Origin: Haloterrigena salifodinae
GTDB taxonomy: Archaea > Halobacteriota > Halobacteria > Halobacteriales > Natrialbaceae
DNA: 64,000 nucleotides
NCBI RefSeq assembly: GCF_003977755.1
Contig: NZ_RQWN01000001.1
Span: forward strand, 1,256,995-1,320,994
Direction: 5' to 3'
The translations under genes and the position numbers were made by a program. The notes under the pieces were generated by a model. The model was not told the origin of the DNA. It made no database searches and saw nothing but the letters and a program-made list of their open reading frames with translations. This document shows positions 16,892 to 24,649 of this stretch, in pieces. The first letter of the stretch is position 1, and every line of letters begins with the position of its first letter.

Positions 16892-18013
16892 CTACTCGAG
16901 GCTCCCTTCGGTCGCCGCTCGAATTTCGCCGACGCTCGCGTCGGTCTTGAACGTCGTGCCGCCGTAGTGGGCCGGCGAGGCCGCGTAGCCGGCCTCGCGG
17001 AGGTCGTCGAGGAACTCGTCCATCGCGTTCGCGGGCAGCCCCCAGTTCTTGCAGAGTTTGTGCTGGTCGTAGTGGGTCGGTTCGTCGACCTCGGCCTCGA
17101 GGGTCTCGCAGAGCTCCCGCGCCTTCTCGGCGGTGCCGAACGCGTCGGGGATCGCCGACCGGACCGCGGCGACGAACTCAGTGTCCTGCACGGGGCCGAG
17201 CCAGACCGGGCCGGCGGTGAGCAGGCGGTTGCCGCCGCAGTGGGGACAGCTCTCGAGCGGATCGGCGACCTGTCCGTGCTCGGTCTCGCGGTAGAGGCAG
17301 TCCTCGCAGTGGTAGATGTGCCCGAGGTGCTCGAGGGCGGCGTCGGCCGCGCTCGCCTTCCGGTCGAGTTCGAGGTAGGTCCGGACGTAGTGGCTGGTCG
17401 CGTGGGTCAGGATCGGCTCGACGCCGACGTCGAAGCGGGCGCCGCTGCGGGCGAGCGCGGAGACGAGGATCCGAACGCCCATCTCGGGGTGGTAGTCGGT
17501 GTTCTGGGGCACCGCGCTGTAGGAACGGACGCCGCTGTTGAAGTGAGCGCCACAGAGCGGCGCGGTGTCGGTCGCCGTCACGCAGAGGAGGTCTCGACAG
17601 CGGGCGAAGGCAGCGTCGGCGAAGGGCATCGGCGTCCCGTAGGGATCGAGGTCGATCACATCGAACATCTCGTCGTGCATGAGCGCATTGACGTTGCGGT
17701 GTTCGACGCGCGCCTCGTCCGCAAGGTCGTTTCGCTCGAGGTTCTCCCGCGCGAGGTCGACGGCGTCTGCCTCGAGATCGCAGCAGGTGACGTCCCAGCC
17801 GTCGGCGGCCGCGCGGATCCCGCGGACGCCGCTGGCGGTCATCGCGTCCAGGTAGCTCTCGGCGCGCTCCTCGCGCTCGCGGAAGGTCCGCAGCGTCGCG
17901 ATCGTCAGGTCTCGGTTCAACTCCTGTCTGGGGTTGTAGAACACCGACTCCTCGATGCCCTCGGTCTGTTCGCCGGGGACCTCGAGATCGATCCCGCCCT
18001 CGGTGACGCGCAT
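16892..18013 (-). CDS. trm1: tRNA (guanine26-N2)-dimethyltransferase Trm1
   Basis: 373 residues from ATG at 18013 ([12 protein letters not shown]), in line with archaeal Trm1. It makes N2,N2-dimethylguanosine at position 26 of tRNA using SAM. Visible motifs: SAM-binding [14 protein letters not shown], acidic motif CDLEADAV, catalytic-type [11 protein letters not shown], and a C-terminal-domain zinc site CEDC...CPHC. The C-terminal region with [19 protein letters not shown] matches the substrate-binding domain. An extended frame 20 codons upstream exists but starts with poor haloarchaeal composition. Confidence 0.95.
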   Translation of the reverse strand: MRVTEGGIDLEVPGEQTEGIEESVFYNPRQELNRDLTIATLRTFREREERAESYLDAMTASGVRGIRAAADGWDVTCCDLEADAVDLARENLERNDLADEARVEHRNVNALMHDEMFDVIDLDPYGTPMPFADAAFARCRDLLCVTATDTAPLCGAHFNSGVRSYSAVPQNTDYHPEMGVRILVSALARSGARFDVGVEPILTHATSHYVRTYLELDRKASAADAALEHLGHIYHCEDCLYRETEHGQVADPLESCPHCGGNRLLTAGPVWLGPVQDTEFVAAVRSAIPDAFGTAEKARELCETLEAEVDEPTHYDQHKLCKNWGLPANAMDEFLDDLREAGYAASPAHYGGTTFKTDASVGEIRAATEGSLE

Positions 18014-18369
18014 ACCCCCTGTCGACGGGCGACCGCGAAAAACGCCGTGGTCTGTGCCGGGGCCGCCGATCACTGGAACGAAACTCGAGACGAATATCCA
18101 CTCTCGGCAGTAATCGCTGCTTACCGGGCGTCTCCGCTGTTTTGCGGGTTTTCTCGAGACGCCTCTTCGAGATACGCCCGTCCATCAACCCTCGATATAA
18201 CCGCGAAACCGTCGTTGAAAGTGGCGTTTTGTTACCGACTCAGTGGAAAACGTTTTGTACCCGACGGTACTGTCGTTCGAACAACGATGTCTTGGGATAG
18301 CATACCACAAAGTGGCGGGCGATCACGCGCTGACGCGACCGCGACGGATCAAACGGAGCGGATCCGTCC
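18014..18369. other. intergenic region between trm1 and the amidotransferase (356 bp)
   Basis: A+T-richer DNA with a ten-base palindrome AAAACGTTTT at about 18247-18256, TTTTGTAC after it, and the 28-codon leader ORF at 18287-18373. Nothing else is recognised. Confidence 0.5.
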
Positions 18370-18373
18370 GTGA
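18287..18373 (+). CDS. candidate 28-aa leader ORF overlapping the amidotransferase start
   Basis: ATG at 18287 opens MSWDSIPQSGG... and terminates in a TGA that overlaps the GTG of the next gene as GTGA (18370-18373). TTTTGTA lies about 30 bp before the ATG, compatible with a leaderless start. The arrangement copies that of the EamA transporter leader at 2162-2251. Coding status is uncertain; the geometry, not the sequence, is the evidence. Confidence 0.4.
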   Translation: MSWDSIPQSGGRSRADATATDQTERIRP

Positions 18374-19194
18374 TCGATCCGTCGGCCGACGATCGGCTCC
18401 GGATCGCCCTGCTGAACGCGGCGCACAAACGCGAGAGCACGCGACGGAACTTCGAGCGGGAACTCGACGCGGAGCTCGTCGAGTTTCACTGTCCCTCCGG
18501 CGAACTCCCCGACACGTTCGACTTCGACGCCTGCGTCGTCACCGGATCGAGCGCCTCCGTCTACTGGGATCGGCCGTGGATCGGCGCGTTAACGGAGTGG
18601 GTCGGCGAGGCCGTCGCGGCCGGACTGCCGTTTCTGGGCGTCTGTTATGGCCACCAACTGCTCGCGGACGTCCTCGGCGGCCGCGTCGAGGACATGGGCG
18701 AGTACGAGATCGGCTACCGGGCCGTCGAACACGACGGAGCGAACCGGCTGCTGACCGGCGTCGACGAGGAGTTCACCGTCTTCACCACCCACTCCGACCG
18801 CGTGGCCGCGGCGCCGCCGGACGCGACGGTGTTCGCCAGAAACGAGTACGGCATCCACGGCTTCCGACGAGACCGCGTCTTCGGCGTCCAGTTCCACCCC
18901 GAGTACGACATGACGACGGCCGAACGCGTGACCGCCGGGAAGGATGGCGACCTCGAGCCCGAGCGGATTCGGTCCGTCATGGAGGGCATCGACGCCGAGC
19001 GCTACGAGACTGCCTGCGAGGCCAAACGGCTGTTCGACAACTTCGTCGGGTTCGTCCGCGAACAGCGGTCCGTCGAGTGCGGCGCCGACGTCGCCGGTAC
19101 GGATACCGCTGCGACCGTCGGGGAGGCGTTCGTCGACGCCGATGCGACCGAATCTCCCATCGAGTCGTCGGCCGACTCGAGCCGGTCGTCCTGA
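18370..19194 (+). CDS. class I glutamine amidotransferase domain protein
   Basis: 274 residues from GTG at 18370. The nucleophile Cys92 lies in GVCYGHQL and the His-Glu pair in VQFHPEYD, the complete triad of a class I glutaminase; oxyanion segment TGSSASVYW precedes it. It is a stand-alone domain of the GuaA-N/YLR126C type, with a tail after residue 235 that is acidic and low-complexity. It would hydrolyse glutamine to ammonia for an unknown acceptor. It is downstream of, and overlaps, a possible leader ORF. Confidence 0.88.
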   Translation: MIDPSADDRLRIALLNAAHKRESTRRNFERELDAELVEFHCPSGELPDTFDFDACVVTGSSASVYWDRPWIGALTEWVGEAVAAGLPFLGVCYGHQLLADVLGGRVEDMGEYEIGYRAVEHDGANRLLTGVDEEFTVFTTHSDRVAAAPPDATVFARNEYGIHGFRRDRVFGVQFHPEYDMTTAERVTAGKDGDLEPERIRSVMEGIDAERYETACEAKRLFDNFVGFVREQRSVECGADVAGTDTAATVGEAFVDADATESPIESSADSSRSS

Positions 19195-19242
19195 GTCATC
19201 GCCTCGCTTCGAGCTGAGCCAAGCCGAGACGCAGCCGCAAGC

Positions 19243-20469
19243 TCACCCGTCGCGATCGTCGACCGCCGGCAGCGTCACCGAGAACGTCGACCCCTCGCCG
19301 GGTTCGGAGTCGACCCAGATCTCCCCGCCGTGGCGCTCGACGATGCGCTCACAGAGCGCGAGTCCGAGTCCGGTCCCGTCGTACTCCTCGCGGCCGTGGA
19401 GGCGCTGGAAGAGGTCGAAGACGCGGTCGGTGTCGGCCGGGTCGATACCGATGCCGTCGTCGGCGACCGAGATCGTCCATTCCGAGTCGATCTGCTCCGG
19501 ATTTTCCCGCTCCGCGTCGGCTCGCTCCGCGGTAACGCGGACCCGCGGCGGCTCGTCACCGCTGTACTCGAGCGCGTTGGACAGCAGGTTCTGGAAGAGT
19601 TGGCGCAACTGATGGACGTCGCCCTCGACGCGGGGCATCTCCCCGACGCCGACCGTCGCGTCGGTTTCAGCGATCTGCACTTCGAGATCCGTCAGCACGT
19701 CCTCGAACACCGCCTCGAGATCGACGGGTTCGAACGGCTCGCCCTGGGTGTCGACCCGCGAGTACTCGAGGAGGGCGTCGATCATCTCGCGCATGCGGTC
19801 GGCGCCGTCGACCGCGTAGGCGATGAACTCCTCGCCGTCCTCGTCGAGGTCATCGCCGTACCGGCGCTCGACGAGCGAGAGGTAGCTCGTAACCATCCGC
19901 AGGGGCTCCTGTAAGTCGTGACTGGCGGCGTAGGCGAACTGCTCGAGCCGTTCGTTCGACGCTTCGAACTCGCGGTTGGCCGTCTCGAGTTGTTCGACCG
20001 TTTCGTCGAGTTCCGCCTTGATCCGTCGCAGCTCCCCGTTGCGGCGTTGAATCTCGAACGCGCGGGTTTTGGCCAGTGCGTCGTGGATCCCGACGCCGAA
20101 GCCGGCGACGCTGCCGAACGCCGTGAGGACCAGCGCCGCTCGAAACGGTTCGCTGACGCTCTCGGCCGGCTCGAGCTGATAGAGCACGAGGATGCCAAGT
20201 AGCAGTCCGGCTCCGCCGGTCGCCCAGCGGCCGATCGTGGGGTAGTACTCGGGGCGGATGTCGGTCCGCGGCAACCGATAGCCGGCGTAGAGCAACACCA
20301 GCCCGGGGACGCCGATGAAGCTGGCGACGAGCGCGACGTTCGACGTCGAGCCGCCGTCGGTCAGTCGCTGGGCCGCCCACGCGACCGCAAAGGCGACGTA
20401 CAGCGCGCCGAGGAGTGTGATCGTCACTCGGCCACCGATTGCGGACGGAACCCTAGTCCGACTGCCCAT
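19243..20469 (-). CDS. membrane sensor histidine kinase
   Basis: 408 residues from ATG at 20469 (MGSRTRVPSAIGG), with AAAAATA 22-28 bp upstream on this strand, a good leaderless promoter; a longer frame adds a basic 55-residue extension judged spurious. Order: N-terminal helices (residues 13-130, about four TM), a linker coiled coil (RRIKAELDETVEQLETAN), phospho-acceptor His in ASHDLQEPLR, then HATPase with N box LLSNALEY, G1 DDGIGID, and G2 GTGLGLALC. The membrane part has no recognised sensor domain, so the signal is unknown. Partner receiver not adjacent. Confidence 0.9.
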   Translation of the reverse strand: MGSRTRVPSAIGGRVTITLLGALYVAFAVAWAAQRLTDGGSTSNVALVASFIGVPGLVLLYAGYRLPRTDIRPEYYPTIGRWATGGAGLLLGILVLYQLEPAESVSEPFRAALVLTAFGSVAGFGVGIHDALAKTRAFEIQRRNGELRRIKAELDETVEQLETANREFEASNERLEQFAYAASHDLQEPLRMVTSYLSLVERRYGDDLDEDGEEFIAYAVDGADRMREMIDALLEYSRVDTQGEPFEPVDLEAVFEDVLTDLEVQIAETDATVGVGEMPRVEGDVHQLRQLFQNLLSNALEYSGDEPPRVRVTAERADAERENPEQIDSEWTISVADDGIGIDPADTDRVFDLFQRLHGREEYDGTGLGLALCERIVERHGGEIWVDSEPGEGSTFSVTLPAVDDRDG

Positions 20470-20572
20470 TGGTGCTACTGGGGTCGGACGGTATTTTTGG
20501 CTTGCGACGAGGTCTCTCGGCGCTCGGCGCGACAACCAAACCGATTTTACAGTTGGGCGCACAGTTGCGGTC

Positions 20573-20929
20573 GTGCCGGAGGCCAACCCAGTCGAGCGAT
20601 GGCAGGCGGACCTCGAGGAGACCGGCGAACTCACCCCCGAGATCGTCGACCGGATCTCCAGGGTCCACGGCGACCGCGGGGTCCGCGCGATCGAGGCGGT
20701 CGGCGAGAATCGGGTGAAGGCCTACCGCGATTTTACGATCGTCGTCGGCTACGACGACGAGTACATCGTCGAGGACGGGGGCTGTACCTGCAAGGACAGC
20801 GAGTACAACTTAGACGCCGACGATCCGACCGAGCAGTGCTGGCACGCCCTGGCCGTCGCCATCGCCCGCCGGGTCGGCCACGTCGACTACCACGACATGT
20901 GGTACTCGGAGGTTCGCGAACTGCTCTGA
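20573..20929 (+). CDS. SWIM zinc-finger protein
   Basis: 118 residues from GTG at 20573; the alternative upstream frame overlaps the divergent kinase gene. It holds a SWIM signature CTC...CWH (Cys pair near residue 66, then C-x-H about 15 residues later in TEQCWHALAVAIARRVGH). SWIM domains bind DNA or protein. ATTTTAC about 25 bp before the GTG may be a promoter, sharing the short divergent region with the kinase. Confidence 0.75.
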   Translation: MPEANPVERWQADLEETGELTPEIVDRISRVHGDRGVRAIEAVGENRVKAYRDFTIVVGYDDEYIVEDGGCTCKDSEYNLDADDPTEQCWHALAVAIARRVGHVDYHDMWYSEVRELL

Positions 20930-21000
20930 AACTCGTGCCAAGTTAGTCTTCTCTCAGAGCACCCTGTCAGACGCCCACTATCGCCTCAGGTTTACTACCG

Positions 21001-21190
21001 TGCGGTGGCGCGCGCTGAACTGCGTCGAACGAAGGGTGAGACGCAGTTCGAAGCCGTGCGAGGGATGAGCGAGCGGTGCGAGGGATGAACGGAGTGAATC
21101 CCTCGGAAGCGAACGGTGACCAACGGGAACCGTGAGCAGTGAGTGAATCGGTTGGGGAGGAAGTGGCAATCCCCGTTGCCACGGTAGTAG
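21001..21190 (+). repeat. dispersed structured element, copy A
   Basis: About 190 bp matching, with roughly ten differences over the core 21055-21190, the reverse complement of 51761-51960. It contains a 10-bp-stem hairpin (21017-21026 pairing with 21040-21049, loop starting GAACGA and ending GTGA) and a second hairpin at 21079-21105 (CGAGGGAT/ATCCCTCG over loop GAACGGAGTGA). No reading frame is conserved. The first stem differs completely in sequence between the copies yet pairs perfectly in both. It resembles non-autonomous elements (PATE/MITE) or IS605-linked structured RNA known in haloarchaea; no transposase is attached. Confidence 0.65.
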
Positions 21191-21276
21191 GATACTTCTC
21201 GAGTCATCCGCCGTTCGTCTCGAGTCTCGTCCGATAGGTTTTCGTTCGCCTCGAGACGTACCGCCGAAAATCGCTG

Positions 21277-22476
21277 CTAATCGGACTCGTTACAGGCGGC
21301 AATGATGACCTCGGGGTCGTCGATCAACCGGTTTTCCATGTAGTTGCCCTTCCCCTTCCCGGCCCACTTGCGCTCCTGGTCGATGATCGAGAGGAACTCG
21401 AGTTCCGAGAGGATGTCCCGGATGCGGCGCAGCTTCAGATGTTCGGAGCCGTCGCGGTCGCAGAGGCGCTTGTAGAGGTCGTAGACCTCGTTGGTCGTCA
21501 CGGGCGCGTCGTCGCCCTCCTTCTGCTGGGTCAGCAGCGCCATCGCCTCGAGGACGAGTTTCGCGTGGCTGGGGCTCTTGGAGATGAGTTCGGCCAGCCG
21601 GCTGGTCTCCTCGCGCTCGTGGGCCTGATCGACGCAGGACTCCGTGACGGTCTCGAGGGCGTTCTCCTCGGCGATCTCGCCGGCGAAGCGGAGGATGTCG
21701 ATCGCCTTCCGCGCGTCGCCGTGTTCGCGAGCAGCGAGCGCGGCCACGCGCGGGATGACGCCGTCCTCGAGAACGCCCTCGTGGAACGCGTCCGACCGGG
21801 AGCGGAGGATCTCGCGAATCTGGGTCGCATCGTAGGGCGAAAAGACGTACTCGCGTTCGCAGAGGCTGGACTTGATCCGCTCGTCTAACGAGTCCTTGTA
21901 GCGAACCTTGTTCGAGATACCGATGACGCCGACCGTGCTCTCGGTGAGCTTGCCGGATTCGACGGCTCTCGAAAGTTGCATCAGAATGTCGTCGTCCTCG
22001 ATCTTGTCGACCTCGTCTAAGATTATCAGAGCGACGTCGTAGCGGGTGTCGACGATGTGCCACAGCCGCCGGTAGTACTCAGCCGTGCTCAGCCCCGAGT
22101 GGGGGATCGAGACGTCGGTCTCGGCGTGGTCGTTGAGCTGATGGCCGGCCGACTGGACGGCCTGGGTTTCCGTCGATTCCTGCAGGCAGTCGACGTACGC
22201 GACGCCGATCGAGACGTCGTTACCCTCCGCACGTTCGATGGCCTGGTTCGTGATGAATTTCGAACAGAGGGACTTCCCGGTTCCCGTCTTCCCGTAGACG
22301 AGCACGTTGTTCGGCGTGTTCCCCCGCGTGGCCGGTTTGATCGCGTTCGCGAGGTTCGTCAGTTCGTCCTCGCGGCCGATGATCCGGTCGCCGTCCGGGA
22401 GATGCGAGACCTGCAGGAGTTCCTTGTTTCGGAAGATCTCGTTCTCGCTGCCGAAGTAATCCATCGAATCCGACAT
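21277..22476 (-). CDS. cdc6: Orc1/Cdc6-type replication initiator
   Basis: 399 residues. AAA+ ATPase with Walker A GKTGTGKS, Walker B LIILDEVDK, sensor 1 GISNKV and sensor 2 GDARKAIDI, followed by a C-terminal winged helix (residues 300-399, LKLRRIRDILSELEFLSII) that would bind origin recognition boxes. It loads MCM at replication origins. Its start region faces a 1-kb block of repeated ORB-like elements, the classical haloarchaeal arrangement of initiator next to its own origin. Shorter start at residue 5 (MDYFGSENE) is possible. Confidence 0.95.
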   Translation of the reverse strand: MSDSMDYFGSENEIFRNKELLQVSHLPDGDRIIGREDELTNLANAIKPATRGNTPNNVLVYGKTGTGKSLCSKFITNQAIERAEGNDVSIGVAYVDCLQESTETQAVQSAGHQLNDHAETDVSIPHSGLSTAEYYRRLWHIVDTRYDVALIILDEVDKIEDDDILMQLSRAVESGKLTESTVGVIGISNKVRYKDSLDERIKSSLCEREYVFSPYDATQIREILRSRSDAFHEGVLEDGVIPRVAALAAREHGDARKAIDILRFAGEIAEENALETVTESCVDQAHEREETSRLAELISKSPSHAKLVLEAMALLTQQKEGDDAPVTTNEVYDLYKRLCDRDGSEHLKLRRIRDILSELEFLSIIDQERKWAGKGKGNYMENRLIDDPEVIIAACNESD

Positions 22477-22520
22477 TCAGGTACTAGGGACAGGACGCCG
22501 GAGCACCTTAAACGCTCGGA

Positions 22521-23006
22521 ACCGCAGTGCCGCTGTATAAACAGGATTCCGTCGAGAGCGTTTCTGAAATGCAACAATCACACCCCGGAGTGCCGCTGTA
22601 TAGGCGGCGATACATCGCTTGGTTCCGCTGTATCGATTTCGGACCGTCCCGGGGCGACCGTCGAGGGACAGCCGCGCGGGGAACCCCGGAGTGCCGCTGT
22701 ATAGCTGTGGCCACACCCCGCGGTTCCGCTGTATAGCCACGTCGAGTTACCGGGTCACCCGTCGGGGGACCCCGGAGTGCCGCTGTATGCCGGTAGGTCA
22801 CACGCGACGGCTGGCGCCCGCTCGACCGGAACGGAGACGGAGTCACACGGCCGTTATCGGGAAGATCGGGAACGACCTGACGAACAGGGCGGATACCGTA
22901 GTTCCGCTGTATCGGATAAAAAGGGTTTCTATAGGAACTGCACCGGTCGGTTTCCAGACCGCGGTGCCGCTGTATGCGGACACACACACCCCGCGGTGCC
23001 GCTGTA
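22521..23006 (+). repeat. array of nine ORB-like elements
   Basis: Consensus ACCCCGSRGTKCCGCTGTAT. Copies lie at about 22521, 22582, 22621 (partial), 22683, 22715, 22769, 22895, 22958 and 22988; the CCGCTGTA core is invariant and most have the preceding C run. Read on the other strand the core is CAGCGG...GGGGT, resembling the CAGTGGAAAC...GGGGG of known haloarchaeal ORBs with altered dyad bases. Spacing is irregular (30-126 bp). Confidence 0.8.
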
Positions 23007-23262
23007 ACGGTGTGGCGGTGGGTGTCGACTCGAAGCGGAGGTCGGGAGGGGGCACTCACGGACCCACCGCGGTGTGGGACAGTCACTGACGCGCGGCGAG
23101 CGTGCCGACACGGACGGCAACGGGAATGACAATCGACTCGACAGCGCCAGTTCCGGGAGACTCCACCATAGAGCGTCCCACAGAACTGCTGGTCAACGTA
23201 CCGCGACGAACTCGCCGCTCGAGGCAGTGCCCGAAACAACGAGAGGATCGACGGTCTCGGCC

Positions 23263-23352
23263 GCTGATTCAAAACGGGGGGCTGATTCAGAACTGGGGGC
23301 TGATTCAGAACTGGGCGCTGATCCGGAACGGGGGGCTGATCCAGAACGAGGG
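23263..23352. repeat. five tandem 18-bp repeats within the origin
   Basis: Units start at 23263, 23281, 23299, 23317 and 23335, each GCTGATYCRRAACKRGGG-like. The last one ends AACGAGGGG, resembling the G-string half of an ORB, so these may be mini-ORB or iteron sites. The repeat also yields a six-residue protein repeat in several frames, which explains spurious ORFs here. Confidence 0.65.
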
Positions 23353-23381
23353 GTGGAGTTCGCCTCGAGCGGCGAGCCCTC

Positions 23382-23470
23382 GTCCAATACCAATTGGACG
23401 ATAATTTGTCCAATACACTCAATGGACGTTGACACAGATATAGTATTTAGTAGTGGTGATTAGCTTTGGC
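23382..23470. promoter_or_regulatory. A+T-rich unwinding-element candidate with two GTCCAAT palindromes
   Basis: Inverted repeats GTCCAAT-N4-ATTGGAC at 23382-23399 and GTCCAAT-N7-ATGGAC at 23408-23427 are followed by A+T-rich GATATAGTATTTAGTAG. Position between the ORB array and the inverted ORB suits a duplex-unwinding element; alternatively it is an operator-promoter for an unseen transcript. Confidence 0.5.
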
Positions 23471-23553
23471 TTCGAACAGTAACTGGAAGCGGTCCAGCAG
23501 TTGCTCTCAACGGATTCCGGCATTTTCTCGAGCGACGCGGGATCTCTCGGATC

Positions 23554-23574
23554 TATACAGCGGCAACGAGGGGT
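23554..23574 (-). repeat. inverted ORB-like element on the hisH side of the origin
   Basis: The 21-bp sequence starts TATACAGCGGCAACG and ends AGGGGT, which is the reverse complement of the main array consensus with the CCGCTGTATA core intact. Being inverted and on the far side of the A+T-rich tract, it would bracket the unwinding element. Confidence 0.7.
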
Positions 23575-23721
23575 GTGTCTCTCGAGTCCACCTACTGCTC
23601 TCGTGTAGATCAAGAACGGAGACCAAACACCAACGAACGGCAACCGGATAGCCGACCGGCAAGCAGACAAGCGAGCAACAATCGCTCGAGAGAACTCGAG
23701 CAGTCGAGTCGCGATTACTCC

Positions 23722-23769
23722 TCGACTGCAGATTTCGACGAAGTTCCGCAGGATCTGCAACCCTGTCTC
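23722..23769 (-). pseudogene. duplicated fragment of the hisH 3' end
   Basis: 48 bp nearly identical to the last codons of hisH (23881-23929 region): three differences, all silent in the hisH frame (Thr, Leu and Glu codons). The fragment encodes ETGLQILRNFVEICSR but lacks the rest of hisH; weaker similarity continues a few bases on both sides, including the shifted TAATCG after the stop. It lies about 110 bp downstream of the hisH stop. Confidence 0.7.
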
Positions 23770-23874
23770 GCCCGCCCACCTTTTTCCGCTCGGGTTCGTT
23801 CGCGCTGCTCACTCACCACTCGCGCAAAAATCTGGACCAAAAACCGCTCACTCCCGCTGGTTGTTCGCGGCCGA

Positions 23875-24537
23875 TTATTCTCGACTGCAGATCTCGACGA
23901 AGTTCCGCAGGATCTGCAGCCCCGTCTCACCGCTCTTTTCGGGGTGGAACTGCGTGCCGAAGACGGTCCCCTCCTCGTTGGCGACGATCGAGGGGAACTC
24001 GCGTTCGTAGTCGGTCATCGCGACCGCCGCGTTCTCGTCGTCAGGGACGGCGTAATAGGAGTGGACGAAGTAGGCGTACTGGCCGTCGACCCCCTCGACG
24101 AGTGGGTGGTCTCGCTGGACATCCAGTTCGTTCCAGCCCATGTGGGGCACCTTCTGGCCCTCCGCGAACCGGACGTTGGTGCCCGGGATCAGATCCAGTC
24201 CCTGGACTGCCGACTCGCCGTCGTTCTCGCCCTCCTCGCTGGTCGTCAGCAGCATCTGCATGCCGAGGCAGATCCCGAACAGCGGGGTACCGTCCTCGGC
24301 GACCTCCAGGAGGTCCTCGCGGAGCGGATCGGCGTTCTCGACGCCCTCGCGGAACGCGCCGACGCCAGGGAGGACGACGCCGTCCGCGTCGGCGAAGGCG
24401 ACCGGATCGTCGGTGATTTCGACATCGGCGCCCGCGCGCTCGAGACCGCGGGTGACGCTCCGGAGGTTCCCCAGGCCGTAGTCGACGACGACGACCGAGG
24501 CGAGGGACTGCTCGCTAGAAGTCGAAAGCGTGCTCAT
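23875..24537 (-). CDS. hisH: imidazole glycerol phosphate synthase subunit HisH
   Basis: 220 residues. Glutaminase subunit that feeds ammonia to HisF in histidine synthesis. Nucleophile Cys in GICLGMQM, catalytic His-Glu in TQFHPEKSG, oxyanion-strand PGVGAF, and N-terminal VVVDYGLGNLRSV all match the family. About 15 N-terminal residues before VVVD are a Ser/Thr-rich extension. HisF is not nearby; dispersed his genes are normal in haloarchaea. Its 3' end is partly duplicated downstream. Confidence 0.95.
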   Translation of the reverse strand: MSTLSTSSEQSLASVVVVDYGLGNLRSVTRGLERAGADVEITDDPVAFADADGVVLPGVGAFREGVENADPLREDLLEVAEDGTPLFGICLGMQMLLTTSEEGENDGESAVQGLDLIPGTNVRFAEGQKVPHMGWNELDVQRDHPLVEGVDGQYAYFVHSYYAVPDDENAAVAMTDYEREFPSIVANEEGTVFGTQFHPEKSGETGLQILRNFVEICSRE

Positions 24538-24649
24538 ACCGGTACTCGGTGCGGCGCGTTGAAGTCAATTACTGTTCGCGCAGTCTCGAGTACAAATTCC
24601 GTCTGCTCGAACGCTGGCGTGTTGTTCCAGCGGTCGGGAGTACAGCCGC

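Larger units (their letters stand above)
22477..23600. other. replication origin region (oriC candidate) linked to cdc6
   Basis: About 1.1 kb without a believable gene directly upstream of cdc6. It holds nine ORB-like repeats in one orientation (22521-23006), five 18-bp tandem repeats (23263-23352), two palindromes and an A+T-rich tract (23382-23470), and one inverted ORB-like repeat (23554-23574). ORB arrays facing one another across an A+T-rich unwinding element next to a cdc6 gene is how characterised haloarchaeal origins are laid out. Long minus-strand frames across this region are artefacts of the repeats. Confidence 0.82.

Noticed and set aside
20930-21276. tRNA or rRNA-like folds near the dispersed repeat
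   Set aside because: Stem-loops do not form a cloverleaf or any rRNA signature; the structure is specific to the repeated element.
22508-23422. Long minus-strand frame of about 300 residues across the origin
   Set aside because: It is made mostly of ORB-like and 18-bp repeats read as protein repeats, has no domain, and overlaps the whole origin; coding would be inconsistent with the repeats' arrangement.
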